Origin: a bacterium
GTDB taxonomy: Bacteria > Elusimicrobiota > Elusimicrobia > Elusimicrobiales > UBA9959
DNA: 64,000 nt
NCBI GenBank assembly: GCA_021811185.1
Contig: JAJZPL010000006.1
Coordinates: forward strand, 1-64,000
Reading direction: 5' to 3'
Shown: one piece after another, positions 16,381 through 23,222 of the stretch
How the letters are laid out: each line of letters begins with the position of its first letter
Numbering within the stretch: the stretch's first letter is position 1
Notes under the pieces: model-generated
Told to the model about the DNA's origin: nothing
Database searches by the model: none
The model's input: only the letters and a program-made list of their open reading frames with translations
Translations under genes and position numbers: made by a program

Positions 16381-17943
16381 ATGAAAAAACTTTCGGTAAT
16401 GGTCTTCCTTCTGCTTGGCGCTTTCGCGGCTAAACCCGCGCAGGCCGGCGTTTTCACGCAGCAGGAAATGGACGAGGTCTCCTGCGCGGCGCTCAAGACG
16501 CAACTCTTCTACTATTACCTGGCCCCGGAACGAGACCCCAAGATCCTCAACTACACCATGACCTGCAAGGGCGCCAAGGCGACCTACAAGATGCCCGCCT
16601 GGATAGAGGCCAAGGTCCCCGAGATGACCGCCCGCAAGGTCTGGCGCGATCCCGAAGAGGGGGAGATCTCCGAGGCCCAGCTCTGGCAGACGCCGGTCTC
16701 CATCATTTACGAATACCTCGAGCTGACCCGCAAGACCTTCCCGCCCGAGGCCGGCGGCGCCAACATCCAGCCCGGCCTGCTGGTCAAGGAATACGCCGAC
16801 ATCCGCATCCGCTTCCAGATGGCGATGGACCGGCTCTACCGCGCCCGCACCCGCGACATGACCATGGGCGATTCCATGGAAGGCCGCGGCCGCCCCATCA
16901 TGGCGCAGTTCAACCTGATCCTTAAGGAGATGGAGTCCATAGCCGACGCCACCTCCAGCACCAACTCCAGGCGCTACGCCGAGGCCGTCACCGCCTCCGC
17001 TGTGCTCAGCCAGGAATCCTTCCGCCAGTTGTTCGAATCCCCGCGCGTTTACGTGAAGCCCAAGGGGGAATCCCAGGCCGCTAAGATCTTCTCCAGGGCC
17101 CTGGCCATGCTGGGCATCATCCTGATGTTCCTGGCGGTCCGGGTCTTCTTCATGATGAACGACGAGAAGACCAATGGCATAATGGGGGCCTATACCAAAA
17201 AAGTGGAGGTCTTCAGCGAGGCCTTCTCGCGCCAGTTCATCAATATAAACGTCAAATACCTGGTCCTGGGGCCGGTGGCCGCTTTCGGCCTGCTCGGCCT
17301 GCTGACGATGAATATCTTCCTGTTCGTCATCCTGTGCGGGCTGGGCCTGTTCGTCGGCCTGCGTACCCCCGCTTTCGTGCTGAACTTCATGAAGGAGGCG
17401 CGCGGCAAGAAAGTGGACACGCAGCTGATGGACGCGCTGATCCTGCTTTCCAACTGTCTGCGCTCGGGCCTGGACATCGTGCAGGGCTTCGAGATGGTCT
17501 CGAAGGACCTGATCCCGCCCATCTCCGACGAGTTCGCGCTGGTGATCAAGAACTACCAGCTGGGCATGTCCTTCGAGAAAGCGCTCGGCGTGATGGAGGA
17601 GCGCGTGGCCTCCAAGATGCTCGCCTACATGATCCGCGCCATCGTGCTGCAGCGCCAGGTCGGCGGCAACCTTACCAAAGTTTTCGAGCGCATCGTGATC
17701 GACATCCGCGAGGAGTCCAAGCTGGAGGAGAAGACCAAGGCCATGACCGCCCAGCAGAAGATCCAGTCCATCGTCGTGGGCATCATGCCGTGGGTCATGG
17801 TCAGCGTCATGTTCATGTTCCAGCCCGAGACCATGATCAAGTTCTATTCCAGCCCGCTCGGCATGGCCACCGGGATCTTCTGCATGATCTGGGTGGGCAT
17901 AGGCATGAAGGTGGTCGCCAGCCTCGGGAAAATACGCGTATGA
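16381..17943 (+). CDS. tadB: TadB-like inner-membrane platform protein with N-terminal periplasmic extension
   Basis: The 520-residue protein has a signal peptide (residues 1-22, ending AQA). About 215 residues with no recognised domain follow, rich in conserved-looking charged helices (MDEVSCAALKTQLFYYYLAP; KTFPPEAGG). Then comes a membrane segment near 240-258, a hairpin near 290-330, and a T2SSF domain with LLSNCLRSGLDIVQGFEM, LGMSFEKAL, QVGGNLTKVFERI and a final membrane pair. Standard TadB is about 320 residues and lacks the extension. It overlaps tadC by 4 bp (ATGA). The extension may reach the short secretin, but that is inference. Confidence 0.85.
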   Translation: MKKLSVMVFLLLGAFAAKPAQAGVFTQQEMDEVSCAALKTQLFYYYLAPERDPKILNYTMTCKGAKATYKMPAWIEAKVPEMTARKVWRDPEEGEISEAQLWQTPVSIIYEYLELTRKTFPPEAGGANIQPGLLVKEYADIRIRFQMAMDRLYRARTRDMTMGDSMEGRGRPIMAQFNLILKEMESIADATSSTNSRRYAEAVTASAVLSQESFRQLFESPRVYVKPKGESQAAKIFSRALAMLGIILMFLAVRVFFMMNDEKTNGIMGAYTKKVEVFSEAFSRQFININVKYLVLGPVAAFGLLGLLTMNIFLFVILCGLGLFVGLRTPAFVLNFMKEARGKKVDTQLMDALILLSNCLRSGLDIVQGFEMVSKDLIPPISDEFALVIKNYQLGMSFEKALGVMEERVASKMLAYMIRAIVLQRQVGGNLTKVFERIVIDIREESKLEEKTKAMTAQQKIQSIVVGIMPWVMVSVMFMFQPETMIKFYSSPLGMATGIFCMIWVGIGMKVVASLGKIRV

Positions 17944-18839
17944 ACCCTGATAAGATCAGAAGCGTGCTCCTTATCCTCATCTCCATGGCCGGCTCCTTCG
18001 CCGCGTTCACGGCGGTGCAGCGCTTTTTCGCGCCCCGCCAGGAGGACCGCTCCCCCATAGGCGACATCAGCGACATGGAGGGCAAGGAAGTCTCCGCGTT
18101 CTCCCGCCTGGAAGGCAGCAAGAATTTCTGGGACAAGCTGGACCTGTTCTTCGCTAAAACGCTGGGCCTGGAAAAGAAGCTGGAAGAGACCTACATGCTG
18201 CTGGGCCGCCCCGCCGGCACCGACCCGCTCAAGATGCTGCACCTGAAGCTGATAGCGGGTTCCGCGCTGCCGTTGATCTTCTTCGCGCTCAGCCAGTCGC
18301 CTATCTGCGTTATCTTCGCGCCGCTCGGCTTCCTGTTGCCGGACGCGGCCATCTATTCCGGCCGCATCCGCAAGCGCCAGGAAGACATCATCCACAACTT
18401 CCCCACCTTCGTGGACCTGGGCGCGCTGATGATCGAGTCCGGCCTGGACTACATGACCGCTTTCGACCGCATCGTGAAGATCGCCCCGGTTAAGACCGGG
18501 CTGGAGATAGAGATCGAGAAGACCATCAACGAGGTGCAGCTGGGCTACGCCCGGCGCGACGCGCTGCGGCGGCTGTCGCTCCGCACCGGGCTGCAGGAAG
18601 TGCGCTCTTTCGTGGGCCTCATCGTGCAGTCGGACGAGCTGGGCACGAGCCTCGTGGAGCTGCTCCGGAACTATTCCGCGGACATGCGCTTCCGCCGCCT
18701 GAACAAGGCCGAGAAGCTGGCCGCGCAGGCGTCCACCAAGATGCTCATCCCGCTGTTCATCTTTATTTTCCCGACGGTGTTCATTCTGATGCTGGCCCCC
18801 ATGATCATGGACCTGGTGACCGGGGGGATGCCGTTCTAA
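17940..18839 (+). CDS. tadC: TadC inner-membrane platform protein
   Basis: This 299-residue partner of TadB starts at ATG 17940, overlapping the tadB stop as ATGA; the open frame runs further upstream inside tadB but that part is a shadow. It has an N-terminal span (about 8-26), a membrane pair near 103-140, and the T2SSF domain with FPTFVDLGALMIESGLDYMT, YARRDALRRLSLRTG, VQSDELGTSLVELLRNYS and a final hydrophobic segment FIFIFPTVFILMLAPMIM. TadB and TadC form the membrane platform that TadA acts on. Confidence 0.9.
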   Translation: MNPDKIRSVLLILISMAGSFAAFTAVQRFFAPRQEDRSPIGDISDMEGKEVSAFSRLEGSKNFWDKLDLFFAKTLGLEKKLEETYMLLGRPAGTDPLKMLHLKLIAGSALPLIFFALSQSPICVIFAPLGFLLPDAAIYSGRIRKRQEDIIHNFPTFVDLGALMIESGLDYMTAFDRIVKIAPVKTGLEIEIEKTINEVQLGYARRDALRRLSLRTGLQEVRSFVGLIVQSDELGTSLVELLRNYSADMRFRRLNKAEKLAAQASTKMLIPLFIFIFPTVFILMLAPMIMDLVTGGMPF

Positions 18840-18860
18840 GGCTTTGGCAGGCGGACTATT

Positions 18861-20180
18861 ATGAAAAACATGATTTTATCGGCCTTGTTCTCCGCGGCGC
18901 TCTGCGCCCCGGCCTTCGCCCAGGATAAGCCCGGGATGAAGAGCGAGGAGTCCCTGTTCCTCGACCTGCAGAAGACCGGGCTGGGCTCGCTCAGCGAATT
19001 CGAGGAGAAGAAGAAGTTCCTCGAGACCATCAAGCTGGAGAAGCAGAAGATCCAGGGCACGATGCTCAACAATATTTACGAGAACGCGCTGGATTACTAC
19101 CACCAGGGGAATTACGAGGACGCCAAGGACCTCGCGCTGAAGATCCTTTCCATAGACCCCAATTTCCAGGACGCGCAGATGCTGCTGGAAGCCTCCAACC
19201 AGCTGCGCGGCAGCGCCCGGCCCGGCCTGAGCGAGAAGCTGATGATCGAAGACCGCTTCAAGACCGCCCTTTCCTATTATAACGAGGGGCGGATCATAGA
19301 GGCGCACGCCAAGATGCAGGAAGTGGTGAAGCTTTCCCCCAACAACATCAAGGCCAAGTACTGGTTGGCCAGGATGAAGGACGACCTTAAAGAGTACTAC
19401 TCCCAGAAGGGCGAAGAGGCCTACAAGAACCGCGACCTTAAGGAGTCCCTGGACAACTATTACAACGCGCTGCTGATCCGCCCGAAGGACGCCCGCACGA
19501 TAGAGTGGATCACCCGCATCGAGAACGAGCTGCGCCAGCAGAAGGCCAACGACACCCTCAAGGGGGCGCTCGAACTTTACGCCCAGGGCCGCCTGAAGGA
19601 CGCCTACGAGGGGCTGAAGCGCGCGCTGGAGATCCAGCCCGGCGACTCTAAAGCCGGGAAGCTGCTGGCCGAGGTTAAGAGCGAGATAGAGAACGGCTAC
19701 CTGTCGGCCGGCAAGAAATTTTACCAGGCCCGCCGCTATACCGAGGCCATCGGCGAATGGGACAAGGCCAAGCCCTATACGGCCAATATGTCCTACCTGG
19801 ACAAGCTGATCTCCCGCGCCCGCGAGCAGATGAAGGCCGAAGCCGACGAGAAGCGCCGCCGCGCCGAAGTGGCCGCCCGCCGCGCCAAGGCCGAGGAAGA
19901 GGCCCGCGCCAAGGAAGAGGCCGACCGCGCCAAAGCCGAGGCCGAGGCCAAGCGCAAAGGCACGACCGTGGAAGAGGTCGTGAAGAAGCCCGCCGGCATC
20001 AGCGAAGAGAACCGCCTGGCCGGCCAGCAGCATTATATGGAAGGGCTGAAATACTTCCAGAATTCCAATTACGAGAAGGCCCGCGACGAATGGACTATAA
20101 CCCGCCAGCTCGACCCGGGCAACGCGGACGCCGCCACCGGCCTGAAGCGCATCGAGCAGATCCTCTCAGGCGGCCAGTAA
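18861..20180 (+). CDS. Periplasmic TPR protein of the Tad operon (TadD-like position)
   Basis: The 439-residue protein has a signal peptide (MKNMILSALFSAALCAPAFA). TPR-like helical repeats cover about residues 70-320 (NALDYYHQGNYEDAKDL, ALSYYNEGRIIEAHAKM, ALELYAQGRLKDAYEGL). A highly charged Ala/Glu/Lys/Arg coiled coil fills about 325-370, and a last TPR (HYMEGLKYFQNSNYEKA) closes the protein. Position at the end of the Tad operon, before a terminator, matches TadD, the TPR lipoprotein needed for secretin assembly. However, there is no lipobox Cys and the chain is longer than TadD, so the equivalence is only positional. Confidence 0.7.
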   Translation: MKNMILSALFSAALCAPAFAQDKPGMKSEESLFLDLQKTGLGSLSEFEEKKKFLETIKLEKQKIQGTMLNNIYENALDYYHQGNYEDAKDLALKILSIDPNFQDAQMLLEASNQLRGSARPGLSEKLMIEDRFKTALSYYNEGRIIEAHAKMQEVVKLSPNNIKAKYWLARMKDDLKEYYSQKGEEAYKNRDLKESLDNYYNALLIRPKDARTIEWITRIENELRQQKANDTLKGALELYAQGRLKDAYEGLKRALEIQPGDSKAGKLLAEVKSEIENGYLSAGKKFYQARRYTEAIGEWDKAKPYTANMSYLDKLISRAREQMKAEADEKRRRAEVAARRAKAEEEARAKEEADRAKAEAEAKRKGTTVEEVVKKPAGISEENRLAGQQHYMEGLKYFQNSNYEKARDEWTITRQLDPGNADAATGLKRIEQILSGGQ

Positions 20181-20203
20181 GGGCGGCTGGGCGTACGCCG
20201 GAC

Positions 20204-20231
20204 GGGCCGCCTTCGGGCGGCCCTGTTCTTT
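20204..20231 (+). terminator. Terminator of the Tad operon
   Basis: A perfect 8-bp stem GGGCCGCC/GGCGGCCC with a TTCG loop is followed by TGTTCTTT, 23 bp after the TPR gene stop. It is a good intrinsic terminator and marks the end of the pilus operon. Confidence 0.8.
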
Positions 20232-20253
20232 GGCGGGGAATGTTCATCGTTCT

Positions 20254-20285
20254 GTAACAAGTCCGAAACGTAGTTCGTGTAAAAT
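20254..20285 (+). promoter_or_regulatory. GTAAC-type 11-bp repeat with downstream -10
   Basis: GTAAC at 20254-20258 and GAAAC at 20265-20269 are 11 bp apart, separated by AAGTCC. TAAAAT at 20280-20285 follows 11 bp after the second half-site and fits a -10. The gene at 20340 has AGGA 8 bp before its ATG. This is the layout of an activator box that replaces the -35 element. Confidence 0.45.
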
Positions 20286-20339
20286 TTATATAGTTAGCGA
20301 GGCGGCGTTCGCCTCAACTTCCCGGTATAGGAAAAATTT

Positions 20340-21455
20340 ATGCGGCTTACGGTCAAATGGCTCCTGTGGTTCATAGGCATAGGCATCTACGTGATGTTCC
20401 TGGGCGGCGTGTTCTATTACAACCTGTTCAAGTGGACGTTCGACGAGAAATTGAAGCAGGACGTGATCGAGACGGTGAAGGTTTACGCTCCCACGATGAG
20501 GAACGGCCTGCTCAACAACGCCTCCGCCATCTCTTTCGAAGAGTACGACATCATGATGTCGCTCGCCAAGGACGAGCGCATCTCCTCCATGCTCTACCTC
20601 AGCCGCCAGGGCAAGGTGCGCTGGCATAAGGAAGCCCGCTTTATCGGCATGACCTGGGACGACTTCAAGGCGCAGGTCCCGCCGCCCACCGACGCCATCA
20701 GCCAGGCCTACCTCTCCAAGATGCCCAAGGTGCGCCAGGTAAGCGGCGAGCCCTTTTACGAGATAGCCATCCCGTTCTCGGTGCGCGGGGATATTATCGG
20801 CATCATCGACCTGCTGGTCTCGCGGGCTGGCGCGGAGGTGCTGATAGGTTCCGCCATGAGGAAGTACGTCTTCGGGGCCATAGGCGTGCTGTTCCTGCTG
20901 GGGCTGCCGCTCTACTTCTTCTTCCACCACTACGTCATCTCGCCCATGGACGTGCTGCGCGAAAGCGTGGAGGGGGTGTCGCTAAAGAATTTCGACCTGC
21001 GCTTCCAGGCCCGCTCCGACGAACTCGGCGACCTGGCCGGCGCCGTCACGCGGCTGATGGGCAAGATGAAGGTGGAGATAGAGGGGATCTCCAACCGCGA
21101 CCGCACCTATCGCGAAGCCGAACAGCGCTGGTGGCGCTCGCTCTTGAACATCATCGTCCCGCCTACGAACTACGTGATAGTCGTAGACGAGAATAACAGC
21201 ATCCTTTACGCCAACTTCGAGCTGGCCGGCGGCATGGACGCCAAGAATATCCACCTGCTGGACGTGGTGGACAGCCAGCAGCAGACGCTGCTGCGCCTGG
21301 TGGGCCAGGCCTTCGAGATGCCGGACCAGCCGGTGGAGGGCGAGACCGTTTTTAAGAACCAGAACTTTAACGTGAAGGTGCTCCACGTGGGCCAGACGGC
21401 CGAAACCAACCGCACGCTGATCCTGTTCTATCCCAAGGCCGGCATAAGCATGTAG
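20340..21455 (+). CDS. Membrane sensor with HAMP and PAS-like domain, no output domain
   Basis: The 371-residue protein has two membrane spans (about 8-28 and 176-200). They enclose a periplasmic sensing domain of about 150 residues in which EEYDIMMSLAKDERISSMLYL and GEPFYEIAIPFSVRGDIIGI look like a single Cache-type fold. A HAMP domain follows (about 200-250, VISPMDVLRESVEGVS...DELGDLAGAVTRLM). Then comes a PAS-like segment (NYVIVVDENNSILYANFELAGGM), and the protein ends at 371 without HisKA, GGDEF or methyl-accepting region. It may signal through a partner protein. The two-component genes downstream are obvious candidates. A perfect inverted repeat follows its stop. Confidence 0.7.
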   Translation: MRLTVKWLLWFIGIGIYVMFLGGVFYYNLFKWTFDEKLKQDVIETVKVYAPTMRNGLLNNASAISFEEYDIMMSLAKDERISSMLYLSRQGKVRWHKEARFIGMTWDDFKAQVPPPTDAISQAYLSKMPKVRQVSGEPFYEIAIPFSVRGDIIGIIDLLVSRAGAEVLIGSAMRKYVFGAIGVLFLLGLPLYFFFHHYVISPMDVLRESVEGVSLKNFDLRFQARSDELGDLAGAVTRLMGKMKVEIEGISNRDRTYREAEQRWWRSLLNIIVPPTNYVIVVDENNSILYANFELAGGMDAKNIHLLDVVDSQQQTLLRLVGQAFEMPDQPVEGETVFKNQNFNVKVLHVGQTAETNRTLILFYPKAGISM

Positions 21456-21467
21456 GCCAGGTAAGGT

Positions 21468-21523
21468 AAATAAGGTGACACACAACTTAATTGTCCGCAA
21501 TTAAGTTGTGTGTCACCTTATTT
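21468..21523. repeat. Perfect 26-bp inverted repeat with 4-nt loop
   Basis: The two arms at 21468-21493 and 21498-21523 are exact reverse complements, separated by TCCG. The arms are AT-rich (AATAAGGTGACACACAAC...) against a GC-rich background. It can act as a bidirectional terminator, since the right arm ends CACCTTATTT, and it follows the sensor stop by 12 bp. The length and perfection are more than a terminator needs. A palindromic mobile unit of the MITE or REP type is an alternative. Confidence 0.85.
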
Positions 21524-21621
21524 CAGGGCGCCGTTCTGCTTCATTTTCCGCTATAATTATGTATTATATTGCTGATGGGCGCTTTTTTGGCGCGCCCGGC
21601 TGTTTACTTTCTGGAGGGAAA

Positions 21622-21918
21622 ATGAAACTTGAAGTGCGCAACATAAGCGTGGGGTCCCTGGTTACTTCCTCTGTGCCTTTGGTCGTGTTCGCCCTGGCGC
21701 TGCTCGGCGGCGTGGTCACCTTCATGGTGGTCCCCAACGTGCAGCTCTCTCCGATGACCTTCATGCAGAAGGTGCTCAGCTCGGGCCTTTACGCCCTGCT
21801 TTACGTCGTGATCACCACCGCGGTGCTGGTCTTCGCGGCTTTCGTCTATAACTTCTTCACCGGCGTGCTCGGGCTGCGCGGCGTGTCGCTGGACATCGAA
21901 GAAATTCACCACGATTAG
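21622..21918 (+). CDS. Small two-span membrane protein (DUF3566-like)
   Basis: The 98-residue protein starts at ATG 21622 with GGAGGG 4 bp upstream; the longer frame from 21508 runs into the inverted repeat and is not credible. It has two membrane spans (about 15-35 and 56-78). The C-terminal pattern YNFFTGVLGLRGVSLDIEEI, together with the N-terminal LEVRNISVGSLV, resembles small DUF3566-like membrane proteins of unknown role. A TATAAT at 21552-21557 could be its -10. Confidence 0.65.
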   Translation: MKLEVRNISVGSLVTSSVPLVVFALALLGGVVTFMVVPNVQLSPMTFMQKVLSSGLYALLYVVITTAVLVFAAFVYNFFTGVLGLRGVSLDIEEIHHD

Positions 21919-22020
21919 ATAAATACGGCCGGAGAAACGGGCGGCTGACGCCGGGACGGGCCCGGAGCGCGCATCCGCCCTCACTCCGCCCGCTGCTTTG
22001 CTTGCTCTTTAGGAGACGCT

Positions 22021-22779
22021 GTGAAAATAAATATAATTTTCGCCTCAAAAGACCTTTCGAGGGCTTCCCTGATGCTGGAAATGCTTTCCCGCCAGGGTTA
22101 TTCGGTGGCGACCGCGCACCGGGCCCGCGAAGTGATGGGCATGCTGGCCGAGAAATCTTTCGACCTGGTGATGATAGGCCAGAACCTTTCCGACGAAGAA
22201 GGCCTGACCTTCCTGAAGAACCTCAGGACCAAGAACAAGAATATCCCCGTGATAGCGGTGCTGGAATCCCCGGATGCCTGCCTGGACCATATGCCTTCGG
22301 GCCTTACGGCCGAAACGCTGGTCCCGCACGGCCACGCCGGGCGCGACACGCCGAAGATCTCCTACAAGCTGGCGTTCTTCCAGCTCGGCGCCGACGAGTG
22401 CCTGGCCTACAGCCAGGACCTGCACGAGAGCGTGGCCCGCATCCGGGCCGTGATGCGCCGCACGGTGAACACGCAGGCCGACGAAGTGCTCAAGCTCAAC
22501 GAGGTCGAGCTGAACATGTCCAGCTACACCGTGAAGATAGGCGGCAAGGAAATAACCGTGACCGCCAAGGAATTCGACCTGCTCTACGTCTTCCTCAGTT
22601 CGCCTAACCGCGTGCTCTCGAGGCCTTACCTTATCGAGCGCGTCTGGGGCTACAACTACTTCGGGTCGCCCCGCACCGTGGACGTGCACGTGCGCCGGCT
22701 CCGCTCCAAAATGGGCAAGGCCGCCAGGTACGTGCATACCGTCCCCTGCGTGGGCTACAAGCTGGTCCCGGGCAAGTAA
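22021..22779 (+). CDS. OmpR/PhoB-type DNA-binding regulator with degenerate receiver
   Basis: The 252-residue protein starts with GTG, with AGGAG 5 bp upstream. Residues 1-145 have a receiver-like fold but lack the phosphorylation chemistry. The acidic pair is replaced by SKD in FASKDLSR, the phospho-acceptor Asp is Gly53 (FDLVMIGQNL), and the conserved Lys is replaced by Tyr in GADECLAYSQD. An insertion of about 25 residues (near 83-110) precedes the last helix. Residues about 158-250 are an intact winged helix with NEVELNMSSYTV, VTAKEFDLLYVFL, RVWGYNYFG and RTVDVHVRRLRSKMG. It probably binds DNA without phosphorylation or by another signal. The GTAAC 11-bp repeats nearby are possible targets. 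Confidence 0.85.
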   Translation: MKINIIFASKDLSRASLMLEMLSRQGYSVATAHRAREVMGMLAEKSFDLVMIGQNLSDEEGLTFLKNLRTKNKNIPVIAVLESPDACLDHMPSGLTAETLVPHGHAGRDTPKISYKLAFFQLGADECLAYSQDLHESVARIRAVMRRTVNTQADEVLKLNEVELNMSSYTVKIGGKEITVTAKEFDLLYVFLSSPNRVLSRPYLIERVWGYNYFGSPRTVDVHVRRLRSKMGKAARYVHTVPCVGYKLVPGK

Positions 22780-22785
22780 GAGGCC

Positions 22786-22801
22786 GGGGCCGGCCGGCCC
22801 C
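22786..22801. repeat. 16-bp GC palindrome between regulator genes
   Basis: The sequence at 22786-22801 is a perfect palindrome (GGGGCCGG/CCGGCCCC) lying in the 64-bp gap between the OmpR-type gene and the receiver gene. It has no T-tract. It may be a weak attenuating hairpin or may simply reflect the GC-rich composition. Confidence 0.35.
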
Positions 22802-22843
22802 CGCGGTCGCTAGACGTTTCCCTGACAAGTACGGAGGTTGAAA

Positions 22844-23221
22844 ATGGCTGCTCAGAAAATTCTGGTAATAGACGACGACAATCACCTGCGCGAGAGCCTG
22901 GCCGAGGTGCTGGACCTGCAGGGCTTCACCTGCTATCAGGCGGCCAACGCCAAGAGCGGGATAGATTCCGCCAAAAAGCACAAGCCCGACGTGGTGATCA
23001 TGGACATCCAGCTGCCCGACTCCTCCGGCTTCCAGATCTGCCAGGAGCTGCGCAGGTTCTCGAAGGAATTCATCCTTATCATGATGACCGGGCGTTTCCT
23101 CTCCGCCGAGGAAAAGACCCAGGGTTTCGCGCTGGGCGCCGACGAGTATCTTACCAAGCCGTTCGACCTCGGCGAGCTCTCCATCCGCATCCGGCAGCTG
23201 CTGAGCAGGAAGGGGAAATAA
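22844..23221 (+). CDS. Stand-alone CheY-like receiver
   Basis: This 125-residue protein consists only of a receiver domain. It starts at ATG 22844 with GGAGG 6 bp upstream (an in-frame TTG lies at 22838). Residues fit an active phospho-acceptor: the DDD acidic cluster near residue 10, D54 in VVIMDIQLP, Thr in MMTGR, and the KPF Lys near 107. With no output domain it should act by protein contact or as a phosphorelay shuttle. It ends 1 bp before the thioredoxin-like gene, so the two are co-transcribed. It could link the histidine kinases at 24788 and 26794 to other targets. Confidence 0.9.
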   Translation: MAAQKILVIDDDNHLRESLAEVLDLQGFTCYQAANAKSGIDSAKKHKPDVVIMDIQLPDSSGFQICQELRRFSKEFILIMMTGRFLSAEEKTQGFALGADEYLTKPFDLGELSIRIRQLLSRKGK

Positions 23222-23222
23222 C

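Noticed and set aside
17334-17939. Upstream extension of the tadC reading frame
   Set aside because: It lies inside tadB in another frame and reads as Arg/Pro/His-rich shadow. The ATGA overlap at 17940 gives a proper TadC N-terminus.
19845-19975. Ala/Glu/Arg-rich segment as a possible frame error
   Set aside because: Composition fits a charged coiled-coil linker between TPRs, and the frame continues into a good TPR.
20299-20315. GAGGCG/CGCCTC hairpin before the sensor gene as a riboswitch
   Set aside because: It is a single 6-bp stem with no conserved aptamer motif or expression platform.
21508-21621. Longer N-terminus for the small membrane protein
   Set aside because: It would begin within the inverted repeat. 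GGAGGG before ATG 21622 defines the start.
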